From positions 496,001-560,000 of the forward strand of contig NZ_CP046883.1 of the NCBI RefSeq assembly GCF_014262665.1: a DNA stretch of 64,000 nt, in the 5' to 3' direction. Below the pieces are notes generated by a model, which worked only from the letters and a program-made list of their open reading frames with translations, did not search any database and was not told the origin of the DNA. The DNA comes from Corynebacterium anserum. GTDB taxonomy: Bacteria; Actinomycetota; Actinomycetes; Mycobacteriales; Mycobacteriaceae. A program made the position numbers and the translations under genes. This document shows, one piece after another, positions 43,585 to 53,387 of the stretch. Within the stretch, counting starts at the first letter, position 1. Every line of letters begins with the position of its first letter.

Positions 43585-44421
43585 CTAACGGGGCGTGAGA
43601 TGGCTCAGCACTTGGTCATGTAACAGACCGTTGGTGGCGATAGCGGAACCGCCGTGGGGTCCATCGGAACCTTTCAAGTCGGTGAAGCGACCGCCAGCTT
43701 CTTCCACAATGGGGACAAGCGCGGCAAGATCCCACAGATTGACCTCCGGTTCGGCGGCAACATCGACCGCTCCCTCAGCGACGAGCATGTAAGACCAAAA
43801 GTCACCATAGCCACGCAGGCGCCAGGCCTCGTCCGTGAGGGCAATAAGGTTCTCGCGCAAACCGCATGCGGCCCAGCCCGACAGTGAGCTAATAGCGACG
43901 GAACTGTCACTGATTTTTGCAACCTTTGAGACGGTGAGCTTACGCGGGGCGGCGGAGGGGACTTGCTCAACGTTAGGCACTGCTGGAGTGGCGAAACTCC
44001 TCCATGCGCCCATCTCTTTCGCAGCCCACCAGCGTCGCGATAGTGCAGGTGCGCTGACTACGCCAACGACCGGCTTGCCGTCTTCCAGCAAACTGATCAG
44101 TGTTGCCCACACGGGCACATCACGCACGAAGTTTTTAGTGCCGTCGATCGGGTCGATGACCCATTGGCGGCCTGTGAGTGCCACGTCCCCGCCGAATTCT
44201 TCGCCGAGTAGTGCGTCTTCAGGGCGGTGTGCTTCCAAAATGGCGCGAATTTCACGCTCAACTGCGGTGTCTGCATCGCTCACTGGTGTGAGATCTGGCT
44301 TGGATTCAACTTCGAGATCGGAAGCTTCGAAGCGAGACATCGTGATGGCATCTGCTGCGTCTGCCAAAGTTAAGGCCAGTGATAGGTCGTCTGCGAAAGC
44401 ATTGGAAGTCACATCCGTCAT
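43585..44421 (-). CDS. hisN: Histidinol-phosphatase (IMPase family)
   Basis: 278 residues of the inositol monophosphatase fold. Metal motif A is [10 protein letters not shown], motif [21 protein letters not shown], and the C-terminal Asp lies in [20 protein letters not shown]. The [12 protein letters not shown] segment and [20 protein letters not shown] fit the actinobacterial HisN that dephosphorylates L-histidinol phosphate in histidine synthesis. The upstream open frame is discarded; ATG 44421 has TAGTAT (RC of 44429-44434) 7 nt before it, indicating a leaderless transcript. It lies downstream of a second IMPase gene with 265 bp between. Confidence 0.9.
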   Translation of the reverse strand: MTDVTSNAFADDLSLALTLADAADAITMSRFEASDLEVESKPDLTPVSDADTAVEREIRAILEAHRPEDALLGEEFGGDVALTGRQWVIDPIDGTKNFVRDVPVWATLISLLEDGKPVVGVVSAPALSRRWWAAKEMGAWRSFATPAVPNVEQVPSAAPRKLTVSKVAKISDSSVAISSLSGWAACGLRENLIALTDEAWRLRGYGDFWSYMLVAEGAVDVAAEPEVNLWDLAALVPIVEEAGGRFTDLKGSDGPHGGSAIATNGLLHDQVLSHLTPR

Positions 44422-44428
44422 AAAGACG

Positions 44429-44434
44429 ATACTA
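44429..44434 (-). promoter_or_regulatory. -10 box for leaderless hisN mRNA
   Basis: TAGTAT on the minus strand ends 7 nt before the hisN ATG (44421). This is a near-consensus hexamer. Confidence 0.6.
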
Positions 44435-44686
44435 GCGCCACTTTGGTCACATCTGTAACGCTGTGGGGATATTGTGTCGAGGGGGATGCAGATAGGCGTA
44501 ATAATGCAGATAGCTCGACGCAGACGATGCACAAACGCCATCATTCCGATCCGCCAATGCCGCCCCTGAACGCGCCGCAGCCCAACCCGCCGACGCGCCA
44601 CATTCATCACGCCGCAGGTCGACCCACCGGCGTGGCACATCCACCGACGTAGAACCCTAATGAGGCTACAGTGATCCCATTGGCGA

Positions 44687-45610
44687 TCAGTAGCCGCGTT
44701 GCAAAGATTCGCAGATAGCTTCAACGGCCGTCTCGGATCCAGCAATGGACCATGTGGATCCTGCAGCATCCATAGTGATAGCGACTCCACCTGCCCCTTC
44801 AACCAAAGCGCGGCCTGGCAACCAATCCCATGCGGCTACGGAACGTTGCATCCATGCGCCGTGTTGGCCGGTAGCCACACCTGCCATGTCAACAGATGCA
44901 CTCCCCAGCATGCGAACGGTGGCAAAGCGACTGACCACTCCCGCCCAGGCATGACCCAAGTCGTGTTGGTGGAAATCGGTGGGGTGGAGATAAGTAGCGA
45001 GGCAGGTTTTTTCCGGCGCGTTAGCTTCAATGGTTCCCACGGACTTACCGTCTAGAGACGTGGGAATGTCAGGCCCGCCGAACCACGTGTACCCCATTGC
45101 TGGCCGGTGCAGAGCCCCGAAGATAATCTCCGCTGGGTCGTTGGGAGAGCCCTTCACCAGAGCTAGCGCGCTGCACCAGTAGTCCGATCCCGTGGAGAAA
45201 TTGTAGGTGCCATCCACTGGGTCGATTACCCAGGTTCGGCCTGATTGGGACGGGCGTTGGGTACCTTCTTCACCAAGCACGCCGTCTTCAGGCCGGATTG
45301 TGGCCAGTGCGTCTGCAATGAATTTTTCCGCAGCGCGATCGGCAGCGGTCACCACATCGGAGATATTTGTTTTGGACTTCTGCTCTGTGGTGAGGCCGGA
45401 TTCCCGCATACGCCAGGCAAGGCGGCCCGCGTTGTAGACCAAAGCTTGGGCGAGGTGCTCATCAGTGTCATCCACGTGAGCAACGATGAACGTTTTGATG
45501 ATGGCGTTCATCATTTCGTTGGGAATGGTGCTGTTGTTCGCAGTCGCCGCATCGGAGCCGGAAGACTGTGCAGCAGCAGAAGAAGGAGAAACAGAAGAAT
45601 CAGAAGCCAT
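44687..45610 (-). CDS. Inositol monophosphatase family protein
   Basis: A 307-residue IMPase paralogue. Motif A is GVLGEEGTQ, motif [21 protein letters not shown], and the third metal Asp lies in [20 protein letters not shown]. Two extra features separate it from hisN: a roughly 30-residue Ser/Ala-rich N-terminus and [14 protein letters not shown] mid-protein. In other corynebacteria an IMPase gene sits beside hisN and prfB; its substrate (inositol phosphate, or another sugar phosphate) is unsettled. ATG 45610 lies 39 bp from the divergent prfB, with CACAAT 7 nt upstream and no ribosome site. Confidence 0.85.
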   Translation of the reverse strand: MASDSSVSPSSAAAQSSGSDAATANNSTIPNEMMNAIIKTFIVAHVDDTDEHLAQALVYNAGRLAWRMRESGLTTEQKSKTNISDVVTAADRAAEKFIADALATIRPEDGVLGEEGTQRPSQSGRTWVIDPVDGTYNFSTGSDYWCSALALVKGSPNDPAEIIFGALHRPAMGYTWFGGPDIPTSLDGKSVGTIEANAPEKTCLATYLHPTDFHQHDLGHAWAGVVSRFATVRMLGSASVDMAGVATGQHGAWMQRSVAAWDWLPGRALVEGAGGVAITMDAAGSTWSIAGSETAVEAICESLQRGY

Positions 45611-45649
45611 AGGTTCTATTGTGCACCGTGGAAGGTAGACTTGCGCATT
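45611..45649. promoter_or_regulatory. Compact divergent promoter, IMPase / prfB
   Basis: 39 bp between start codons. TAGACT (45636-45641) lies 8 nt before prfB ATG. RC of 45618-45623 reads CACAAT, 7 nt before the IMPase ATG. Neither gene has a Shine-Dalgarno, so both appear leaderless and the two promoters overlap. Confidence 0.5.
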
Positions 45650-46780
45650 ATGCAACCGGAAGTCACAGCGGATCTCAAGGAACTTCAAGGCACCCTCACC
45701 ACCATTGAAAAGGTGCTCGACCTCGATGAACTTTCTTCTCGAGTAAGAGAGTTGGAGGCTCAGGCTGCTGACCCCTCTTTGTGGGATGATCCAGACCATG
45801 CCCAGACAGTGACCAGTGAGCTTTCTCGTGTGCAGGCTCAGTTGAAGAAATTGCGTGATTTACGGCAGCGGTTGGAGGATCTGCCGGTGATGTACGAGAT
45901 GGCAGAAGAAGAAGCCGCAGATTCTCCTGAGGAGGCCAAGGCTGCTGCAGGCATGGCAGATGATGAGCGGACTGCGTTGCGGAAGGAGATCGAATCTTTA
46001 GAGGTCACCACCATGCTTTCTGGTGAATATGACCAGCGCGAGGCGGTTCTGAATATCCGGTCCGCCGCTGGTGGCGTGGATGCAGCGGATTTTGCTGAGA
46101 TGCTTTTGCGCATGTACACCCGTTGGGCAGAGAAATCCGGCTACAAGGTGGATGTTTATGACATTTCCTACGCTGAGGAAGCTGGAATTAAGTCAGCGAC
46201 TGTGGTGATTCATGGGGAGTATTTGTACGGCACCTTGTCTGTGGAGCAGGGAACGCACCGGTTGGTTCGCATCTCACCGTTTGATAACCAGGGGCGACGT
46301 CAGACCTCCTTCGCAGAGGTAGAGGTGTTGCCTGTGGTGGAGCAGACTGACCACATTGAGATTGACGAGAACGAAGTCCGTGTGGACACTTATCGCTCGT
46401 CAGGGCCTGGTGGTCAGTCGGTCAACACCACGGATTCTGCTATTCGCTTGACGCACTTGCCGACGGGCATCGTAGTGACGTGCCAGAATGAGAAGTCTCA
46501 GCTGCAGAACAAAGCATCCGCTATGCGTGTGCTGCAGGCAAAGCTCCTGGAGCGTAAGCGCCAGGAAGAACGTGCTGAAATGGACGCGCTTAAGGGAGAC
46601 GGCTCAAATTCATGGGGTAACCAAATGCGTTCTTATGTGTTGCACCCGTATCAGATGGTGAAGGACCTACGCACGAATTACGAAGTAAATGATCCATCTA
46701 AGGTGCTCGATGGTGACTTGGATGGCTTTCTCGAAGCCGGCATTCGTTGGCGTATGGCGCAGCAACAATCTGCAGAGTAG
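45650..46780 (+). CDS. prfB: Peptide chain release factor 2
   Basis: RF2 recognises UGA and UAA and triggers peptide release. The 376-residue protein has an N-terminal coiled-coil domain ([20 protein letters not shown]), the stop-codon-reading SPF motif ([16 protein letters not shown]) and the catalytic GGQ loop ([20 protein letters not shown]). The gene is uninterrupted: there is no in-frame TGA near codon 25 and no programmed frameshift, as is usual for actinobacteria. ATG 45650 is preferred over a longer frame because of conservation and the TAGACT box 8 nt before it. It heads the prfB-ftsE-ftsX-smpB-ssrA neighbourhood, now split from ftsE by the inserted putA and abgT genes. Confidence 0.96.
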   Translation: MQPEVTADLKELQGTLTTIEKVLDLDELSSRVRELEAQAADPSLWDDPDHAQTVTSELSRVQAQLKKLRDLRQRLEDLPVMYEMAEEEAADSPEEAKAAAGMADDERTALRKEIESLEVTTMLSGEYDQREAVLNIRSAAGGVDAADFAEMLLRMYTRWAEKSGYKVDVYDISYAEEAGIKSATVVIHGEYLYGTLSVEQGTHRLVRISPFDNQGRRQTSFAEVEVLPVVEQTDHIEIDENEVRVDTYRSSGPGGQSVNTTDSAIRLTHLPTGIVVTCQNEKSQLQNKASAMRVLQAKLLERKRQEERAEMDALKGDGSNSWGNQMRSYVLHPYQMVKDLRTNYEVNDPSKVLDGDLDGFLEAGIRWRMAQQQSAE

Positions 46781-46804
46781 ATCCGGGACCCATCAGAGGC
46801 TATC

Positions 46805-46960
46805 TGGGAGGGAGTACTCCTACCGGCTAGGGTCAGGAACCGCCGCTGCCGGGTTCCAGCACTGCCGGGTTTCAGCAAGGGACTGCCCGGACGGGAGCGT
46901 CTCTACAGGCTAGGGTCACGGACGGCCACCGCCGGGTTCTCCTAAGGGACTGCCCTGGGG
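46805..46960. repeat. Diverged duplication of about 83 bp between prfB and putA
   Basis: GGCTAGGGTCA occurs at 46825-46835 and 46908-46918. AAGGGACTGCCC occurs at 46877-46888 and 46944-46955. The two halves share this order with small deletions, indicating an old tandem duplication filling the whole gap between prfB and putA stop codons. Confidence 0.65.
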
Positions 46961-46964
46961 GTGC

Positions 46965-49900
46965 CTACGGCGTCAAGCCGTGGATGTAGCCAAAACGGTG
47001 TTCGGTGGTGGAAATTGCCTGTTCCAGCAGCATTGGAAGTAGTTCGCGGTGCCCGTCTGCGAGGACATCTTGATCCAGAATAGTGCTGCCAGAGATCACT
47101 GCAGCCTCATAGAGCTCGTCGGGTGCACTGCCTATGCTGCGTATCCGGGCTGAAGCTGCAGTAGACACCTCTTCGGCGAAGTCCGCGTCTGAGATTATGC
47201 GCATTGCGGTCCCTAGTTCTCCCAAAGATTCGGCCACATCGTGTGCAGCAGTGATGTCTAATTCCGTACCACAGGCTGCTGCGGCTAATCTCAGGCGCAG
47301 GACGCTGCGCGGCGTGGCGTCGTAATGAACACGGACCCGGAGCGGCTCGAGCAATGGCCGATATCGGAAAACATTCGACTCCACAACCAGAGCGGTCTTA
47401 TCGTGTTCGATCCCGAACTCGGTGGACATGGCGTGAGCATCGGACTCTGCGGCGCGGCGTAGCCACGTATGGTCAGCCTTGGATAAAGCGGGAGAACTCA
47501 CACCGCGGATCTCCCGGAGTAGCTGAGTGATGTGGGTCGGCAGAGTACTGGACAGCAGCTCGTTGATGTCACCTTCAGTCCAGCGTCCCTGCTGGGCGAC
47601 GTAGTTTGGCCCACCGGCTTTCGCGCCATTGCCTATGGCAGAGTTTTTCCAACCGCCGAAAGACTGACGTTGTACGATAGCCCCGGTGATGCCACGCTCA
47701 ATGTAGGCATTACCCACTTCGACGCGTTCACGCCAGAATGCAGACTCTTCTACGTCGATGGTGTGGATGCCGCCAGTGAGGCCGTAGCCGGTGGAGTTTT
47801 GCCATTCGATGGCTTGCTCCAAGGAATCGGCGTGCATGATACCTGCTACGGGGCCGAAACACTCATGGGTGTGGAACCAGCTTCCTGGTTGAACATTGTC
47901 GCGTAAACCGGGTGACCACAGGGTCCCTTCCTCATTGAGTTTTTCCGGTTTCACCAGCCACGTTTCTCCCTTGTCCAGCTGGGTCAGTCCGCGGAGAAGC
48001 TTCTCGCCGGGTTGTTCAATGATTCCGTTCATCCACGTGGAGATATCCGTACCCGGTCCCACCTTGATGGACTTCACGGCATCGACGAGTTGGCCGATGA
48101 AGCGTTGAGATTTGCCGATGGAGCCCACCGTAATGATGAGGGATGCGGCAGAACACTTCTGACCAGCATGGCCGTAGGCAGATTTGAAAATATCTGCGAC
48201 AGCGAGGTCCGGGTCGGCCGCTGGGGTGACGATGATGGCGTTTTTGCCGGAGGTCTCCGCGTTGATCACCATCTTCGGTCTCCAACCCCGGAATAGTTTG
48301 GCGGTGTCGGAGGCGCCGGTGAGGATCACTGATTCCACCTCGGGGTGGCTGACGAGTCGCTGTCCCGCGTCGGCCTCGTCCGCGTTGAGCAACTGCACAA
48401 GGTCTTCGCTCACACCGGCTTCGCGCATGCATTGGATGAGGACTTCGGCAATGCGCAGCACTTGTGGCGCGGGTTTCAGAATGACTGCTCCGCCTGCGGC
48501 CAGTGCGGCAAGACAACCACCGATAGGAATGGCGATAGGGAAGTTCCACGGTGGGGTGACAACCACGGTTTTGTACGGCGTGAATACGCTTCCACGTACG
48601 TGGTCTAGCTGGCGTGCGCTTTCTGCGTAGTAGCGTGCAAAGTCGATGGCTTCAGATACTTCGGGGTCAGTTTCCGCGATGGTTTTACCGGCCTCGAACA
48701 CGGCGGCGGCGATCAGTTTGGAGCGATTGTTTGCCAGGGCATCGGCTACGCGGTCGAGGAGTTCGGCTCGCTCAGTGCCAGACTTGTGCGACCATGTTTC
48801 GCCCGCTGCCGCGCAGCGCTCCACGGCCGTATCGATTGTGGCGGTGTCGGTGATGAGTGGGCTGTGCGCAGGGCCAGGATCGGATTCCGGGGAAAGAATC
48901 TTCTGTGCCCAGGCACGGTTAGCAGGAAGTACCGGGTCGGTATCTGGTTCGTTGACGAAGTTGCCGGGGATGGAATCGCTCTGGCACCCCGCCTTGCTGG
49001 CTTCTTCTTCTAATCTGTTTTGGGTGCGACGTCGTCCCGCGAACGTTGTCCAGCGGTCCCGGACGGAATGGCGGAACCGTTGTTCTTGGGACTGCATGGG
49101 GGTGAGCCCGGGGGAGTCCGATTCCGTGGAGGCTTCGGAGAATAGTGCGTAGAGGAAGTTCTGTTGTGCCCCGTTTTCTTCGAGTCGGCGTACGAGGTAG
49201 CTGACTGCGACGTCAAAGTTTTCTTTCTTCACGACGGGCGTGTAGAGGATCAGGTTGCCAACTACATCACGTACGGCTGCGGCCTGTGCAGGTGCCATTC
49301 CCTGGAGCATCTCGATGTCCAACTGCTGTTCGACTCCGCGAAGGACGGACAACTCGTGTGCCAAGCCAACGTGATACAGATTGTGGCTGGCTACACCCAC
49401 CCTGAGGTTGTCTGCGTGTTCGGGACGGAGGATCCAATCCAGGAGACGCACGTAGTTGGCGTCTACCTCAGCCTTGGTTAGATAGGGAGCTTGGGGCCAA
49501 TCGTGTATCTCGGAATCGACGCGTTCCATGGACAGATTTGCACCTTTGACCAGGCGTACCTTGATGCGTGCGCCTCCGCGGCCGCGGCGTTCAGCAGCAA
49601 AGTGTGCGAGACGCTGTAGGGCATCAAACGTGTCTGGTAGGTAGGCCTGGAGAACGATTCCGGCTTCAAGCTCAAGGAACTCCTCTTCACTGAGTAGCTC
49701 GGTGAAGAGCTTGAGAGTGAGCTCCAGATCCTTGTACTCCTCCATGTCCATGTTGATGAAAGGATGTGGGGAGCGTGACATGGCTTGTCGGTAGAGAGGG
49801 CGTAGGCGGTCTTTGAGGCGCTGAGTGGAACCCTCGAGATCCCAGTGATTGAGTTGGCTGCAGACAGAGGATGCCTTGACGGAGACGTAGTCCACTCGTG

Positions 49901-50453
49901 GGTTCTTAAGTAGATTGATGATGTCATCCAGGCGTCGTTGAGCTTCCGCCTCTCCCAGGACTGCTTCGCCGAGGAGGTTGAGGTTCAGGCGGAAGCCCTC
50001 TTCTTTTGCCTTGTCTAGCATGTCGTCGAGGGCTTGGCTGCCTGCGTCGAGAACAAGGTGCCCTACGGTACGGCGCAAATAGGAGCGGGCAATGGGCATG
50101 ACCACGGATGGCAGAAGAGGGGCGGCGATGGAACCGGCGGTGAGGAGGAAGGTGTCCAGAAGACTCATGAAGCTCGGGGTGCCCACTTTTTTATGGAATG
50201 GGTTGGCGATTTTCGCAAATTCCCGGGCAGCCACCGTATTGTCTTCTGGTCGAGCGACGCGGTCAACGAAGGCAAAGGTGAATTCCACACCGTTCGGGTC
50301 GTGAACCATAGTGGCTAATTGCTTCGTGGACTTCGACGTCTCTGTGACCTCGAGCCATTTCTCGGCTCTACGGATCGCTGCGTCCACTGATGCTTCGACA
50401 TCGTGACGAAGTGGATCGTTGTCTAGGGCTTGGCTTGCGGTTGTGCGTGTCAT
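46965..50453 (-). CDS. putA: Bifunctional proline dehydrogenase / P5C dehydrogenase
   Basis: PutA oxidises proline to glutamate in two steps. The 1162-residue protein has a FAD-dependent PRODH barrel (about residues 100-440; DYVSVKASSV, RLVKGANLSMERVD, DIEMLQGMAPAQAAAVRD) and an ALDH-type P5C dehydrogenase domain (about 520-1010; TPPWNFPIAIPIGGCLAALA, NAETSGKNAIIV with the base Glu, GHAGQKCSAASLII with the nucleophile Cys, FGGWKNSAIG). No N-terminal DNA-binding domain is present, so it is not itself a regulator. ATG 50453 follows AAGGACGG by 10 nt. The AbgT-like transporter gene lies 126 bp upstream on the same strand. The interposition between prfB and ftsE is unusual. Confidence 0.96.
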   Translation of the reverse strand: MTRTTASQALDNDPLRHDVEASVDAAIRRAEKWLEVTETSKSTKQLATMVHDPNGVEFTFAFVDRVARPEDNTVAAREFAKIANPFHKKVGTPSFMSLLDTFLLTAGSIAAPLLPSVVMPIARSYLRRTVGHLVLDAGSQALDDMLDKAKEEGFRLNLNLLGEAVLGEAEAQRRLDDIINLLKNPRVDYVSVKASSVCSQLNHWDLEGSTQRLKDRLRPLYRQAMSRSPHPFINMDMEEYKDLELTLKLFTELLSEEEFLELEAGIVLQAYLPDTFDALQRLAHFAAERRGRGGARIKVRLVKGANLSMERVDSEIHDWPQAPYLTKAEVDANYVRLLDWILRPEHADNLRVGVASHNLYHVGLAHELSVLRGVEQQLDIEMLQGMAPAQAAAVRDVVGNLILYTPVVKKENFDVAVSYLVRRLEENGAQQNFLYALFSEASTESDSPGLTPMQSQEQRFRHSVRDRWTTFAGRRRTQNRLEEEASKAGCQSDSIPGNFVNEPDTDPVLPANRAWAQKILSPESDPGPAHSPLITDTATIDTAVERCAAAGETWSHKSGTERAELLDRVADALANNRSKLIAAAVFEAGKTIAETDPEVSEAIDFARYYAESARQLDHVRGSVFTPYKTVVVTPPWNFPIAIPIGGCLAALAAGGAVILKPAPQVLRIAEVLIQCMREAGVSEDLVQLLNADEADAGQRLVSHPEVESVILTGASDTAKLFRGWRPKMVINAETSGKNAIIVTPAADPDLAVADIFKSAYGHAGQKCSAASLIITVGSIGKSQRFIGQLVDAVKSIKVGPGTDISTWMNGIIEQPGEKLLRGLTQLDKGETWLVKPEKLNEEGTLWSPGLRDNVQPGSWFHTHECFGPVAGIMHADSLEQAIEWQNSTGYGLTGGIHTIDVEESAFWRERVEVGNAYIERGITGAIVQRQSFGGWKNSAIGNGAKAGGPNYVAQQGRWTEGDINELLSSTLPTHITQLLREIRGVSSPALSKADHTWLRRAAESDAHAMSTEFGIEHDKTALVVESNVFRYRPLLEPLRVRVHYDATPRSVLRLRLAAAACGTELDITAAHDVAESLGELGTAMRIISDADFAEEVSTAASARIRSIGSAPDELYEAAVISGSTILDQDVLADGHRELLPMLLEQAISTTEHRFGYIHGLTP

Positions 50454-50579
50454 GTTGTGTACACCGTCCTTCTCTGGGGGTTGTGGTGAGAGAATGAGCC
50501 GCGCTTGGTGAGGGATTGTGGTGAGAATCAACCTTCCGAGTACATAGTCCAGTGGGGTGATGGGGGTGGGGTTCAGGAA

Positions 50580-52454
50580 TCAGCCCCCAAGGTTGTAGTC
50601 CATTGGGGTACCTGGGCCGAGCGGCAGGCCGATGGCCCACCACAGGCAGAACAGTAGGAACCAGCCGATTAGCATGGTGATGGAGTACGGCAAAGCCAGG
50701 GACATCAGCGTTCCAATACCTGCCTTGGAGTAGTAGCGCTGAAGGAAGGTAAGCGCCAGTGCAAAGTATGGGGACATGGGGGTGATGATGTTGGATGGGG
50801 AATCGCCGATGCGGAATAGCATCTGCGTGACCTCAGGGGAGATACCGACGTACATGAACATGGGCACAACCACCGGGGCCATGAGCGCCCACTGAGCGGA
50901 TCCAGAGGTGATCAGCAAGTTGATGATGGCAACCAGGAGGACGAAGGCGCCAAACAACACGAGGGGTGGCAGGTTCCACTGGGTGAGTAGTTCTGCGCCC
51001 TTAATGGCTGTCCAGTTGCCTAGGTTGGTCCAGGTGAACCAAGCGAGGAACTGGGAGACGGCGAAGAAGAGCACCATCATTGGCAGCAGTGTTTTCAGGC
51101 CTTTGGCCATCATGTCGGGGATGTCAGAGGGAGACTTAATGGTTCCCGCGATCACGCCGTAAATCAGACCCATAAAGAAGAAGGACAGCGCGATCGGAAC
51201 GGCCACGGCCTTAATCAGTGGGGATTCCATGACAGCTCCGCCTTCACCTTGCAGTGGGGAACCGGAGACGAACATCAACGCAAAATAGAGGCCGAGCATG
51301 ATAATGAGTGCAAGCCCCGTGATGCTGAGGGCGCGAATTTCCTTTGGCTCGAGCGCAAGGGATTCTTCTAGTTCCTCTTGGGTTTGTTCATTGTCGTGGA
51401 TTTGTTCACCGGCGGCTCCACTGTTTCCTTGGGTAGTCGAGCTCATCGAGCCGCTCGAGTTAGCAGAGCTGCTGGCGTCTTGTTCATCGAGGAAGGTCTC
51501 GGCTGAGTCGGTGTTGGAGTCGGCTGCAGATGTTTTTTCGACATCTGAGGCTTTGGAAAAGGTCAGGTGCTCGTAATTAAGATCATCGTGGTCCACCAGC
51601 TCACGGACTTTTTTGTTCATGAACAGTTCGGTGACCAGGGTGATAATCAGTGCTAGGCCGATGGAGGAGAAGACGACGAAGAAGTAGTTGGCCAGCGGGG
51701 AGACTTCGTATTCGCTGTCGATGATGTGCGCAGCGGTGGTGGATATTCCTCCCAGGAGTACGTCTGTGATGTTGAGTACGAGGGATGCGTTGAAGCCAGC
51801 AGAGGAGGCAGCGAAAGCCACCATTGCTCCGACGATGGGGGAGCGACCCACGGCGCGGAATGCCATGGCTCCTAGTGGAATAAGGATCACGTACACAGCG
51901 TCAGAGGCCACAGAGCCGGTGACTCCGGCGATGGCGACGACGAAGGTTAGTGAGCGAGGGCCCACTTTGGATACGAGTCCGCGGACAGCGGCACTGATCA
52001 GGCCGGAATGCTCCGCGACCGCAACACCGAGCATGACTGTGATGATGAGTCCAAGCGCGGGGAAGGTGACGTAGTTTTCCACAGCGTTGGAGACCATGTA
52101 GCTGATGCCCTCGCTGCTCAGCAGGTTTTTCACCACGATGTCCTTGCCACCAGCTGGATCTTCGGCGTGCATTCCAGCCATGTTGCCGATCCAGGAGGTG
52201 ACAGTAACGAGGCCTCCGATGATGACGAAGAGCCAGAATGGGTCTGGCAGTTTGTTGCCGATGCGTTCAACTGCACCGAGGAAGCCTGTGGCGTGTTCCT
52301 TGGTGGCCGCGTCGTCTTTTTTATTTTCAGTGCCGTTATTGCCAGTGCGTGTATCTGGTTGCGCCTGGGTTTCCTTACCCCGTTGCGCGTGGGTTTGTTT
52401 GTTTGGTTTCGTGTCAGAGTGCTTGTCTGGTTCTTTGGTTGGTGTGTTACTCAT
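50580..52454 (-). CDS. AbgT-family transporter
   Basis: 624 residues with about 12 hydrophobic segments. Family signatures are NKLPDPFWLFVIIGGLVTVT at the N-terminus, YVTFPALGLIITVMLGVAVA, SDAVYVILIPLGAMAFRAVG, and the C-terminal LITSGSAQWALMAPVVVPMF and SPSNIITPMSPYFALALTFL. AbgT proteins move p-aminobenzoyl-glutamate or export sulfonamides using a cation gradient. Two low-complexity stretches are inserted: a Lys/Asn/Thr/Gln-rich N-terminal 55 residues and an acidic, Ser-rich loop of about 70 residues mid-protein. Expression with putA would fit uptake of a glutamate- or proline-containing compound, but that is inference. Confidence 0.88.
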   Translation of the reverse strand: MSNTPTKEPDKHSDTKPNKQTHAQRGKETQAQPDTRTGNNGTENKKDDAATKEHATGFLGAVERIGNKLPDPFWLFVIIGGLVTVTSWIGNMAGMHAEDPAGGKDIVVKNLLSSEGISYMVSNAVENYVTFPALGLIITVMLGVAVAEHSGLISAAVRGLVSKVGPRSLTFVVAIAGVTGSVASDAVYVILIPLGAMAFRAVGRSPIVGAMVAFAASSAGFNASLVLNITDVLLGGISTTAAHIIDSEYEVSPLANYFFVVFSSIGLALIITLVTELFMNKKVRELVDHDDLNYEHLTFSKASDVEKTSAADSNTDSAETFLDEQDASSSANSSGSMSSTTQGNSGAAGEQIHDNEQTQEELEESLALEPKEIRALSITGLALIIMLGLYFALMFVSGSPLQGEGGAVMESPLIKAVAVPIALSFFFMGLIYGVIAGTIKSPSDIPDMMAKGLKTLLPMMVLFFAVSQFLAWFTWTNLGNWTAIKGAELLTQWNLPPLVLFGAFVLLVAIINLLITSGSAQWALMAPVVVPMFMYVGISPEVTQMLFRIGDSPSNIITPMSPYFALALTFLQRYYSKAGIGTLMSLALPYSITMLIGWFLLFCLWWAIGLPLGPGTPMDYNLGG

Positions 52455-52627
52455 GCGATCTTATTGTTTTGCTCGTTGTCATGGTCTTGACTGTCATCCG
52501 ACGCCAACGTGTGACACCAGACGAGCCTGAAGGCGCAAGACGGCGGTTGACTCCTCGGTAGCGGTGTCTCGGCCGGTGCGTCTTGAGGCGCGTGGTGTAC
52601 GAGGCTACCGGATTTCTATATGGGATG

Positions 52628-52643
52628 TGTCACATAAGTCACA
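52628..52643. promoter_or_regulatory. GlxR-like site upstream of ftsEX
   Basis: TGTCACATAAGTCACA matches TGTGA-N6-TCACA at 9 of 10 fixed positions and lies 39 bp upstream of the ftsE -10 box. Prediction only. Confidence 0.4.
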
Positions 52644-52681
52644 TAGATCTACTTACGTTTCTTCTGTCACGTCAGTTTCGC

Positions 52682-52687
52682 TAGACT
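52682..52687 (+). promoter_or_regulatory. -10 box for leaderless ftsE mRNA
   Basis: TAGACT ends 8 nt before GTG 52696, the same hexamer and spacing as at prfB. No ribosome site lies in between. Confidence 0.6.
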
Positions 52688-52695
52688 GGCTCCCT

Positions 52696-53385
52696 GTGAT
52701 CACATTCGACAAGGTTTCTAAGAGCTACCGGACCTCCACCCGGCCGGCGCTGGACAACATTTCTGTGAAGATTGACAAGGGCGAATTCGTTTTTCTCATC
52801 GGCCCTTCCGGCTCCGGCAAGTCAACCTTCCTACAGCTGATGCTGCGGGAAGAACAACTGGATTCTGGTGATTTGTACGTTGCTGATTACCACGTCAATA
52901 AACTGCGCCAGCGTGATGTGCCCAAGCTGCGTCAGCGAATTGGATACGTCTTCCAAGACTTTCGGTTACTACAGAAGAAAAACGTCTTCGATAACGTGGC
53001 CTTTGCCCTCGAAGTGATTGGCAAGAAGCGCTCGGATATTGACAAGCTGGTTCCCCAAGTACTCAAAACCGTGGGCTTGGAAGGTAAAGAAAATCGCTTC
53101 CCACACGAGCTCTCTGGCGGTGAACAGCAGCGTGTGGCTATCGCCCGTGCGTCGGTAAACCGCCCTCTGGTTCTCCTCGCGGACGAGCCAACTGGCAATC
53201 TTGACCCGGATACCAGCTCCGAGATTATGTTGCTGCTCAACCGCATTAACCAAAATGGAACGACCGTAGTGATGTCCACCCACGACAATGTGGCAGTGGA
53301 CTCGATGCGCAAACGCGTGATCGAGCTTTCCAAAGGCAAACTGATCCGCGATGATGCGCATGGCGTGTATGGAGTGGGGCGGTAA
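52696..53385 (+). CDS. ftsE: Cell-division ABC ATPase FtsE
   Basis: 229 residues. Walker A is [10 protein letters not shown], the Q-loop YVFQDFRLL, the signature [14 protein letters not shown], Walker [14 protein letters not shown], and the switch His in STHDN. With FtsX it forms a complex at the septum that drives peptidoglycan hydrolase activation rather than transport. GTG 52696 ([12 protein letters not shown]) is the conserved start; a longer frame from 52564 adds 44 residues that overlap the promoter. ftsX starts 3 nt after the stop, so the two are coupled. Confidence 0.95.
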   Translation: MITFDKVSKSYRTSTRPALDNISVKIDKGEFVFLIGPSGSGKSTFLQLMLREEQLDSGDLYVADYHVNKLRQRDVPKLRQRIGYVFQDFRLLQKKNVFDNVAFALEVIGKKRSDIDKLVPQVLKTVGLEGKENRFPHELSGGEQQRVAIARASVNRPLVLLADEPTGNLDPDTSSEIMLLLNRINQNGTTVVMSTHDNVAVDSMRKRVIELSKGKLIRDDAHGVYGVGR

Positions 53386-53387
53386 TC

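Noticed and set aside
45650..46780. Programmed frameshift in prfB
   Set aside because: No in-frame TGA or CTTTGA slippery site near codon 25; the gene is continuous.
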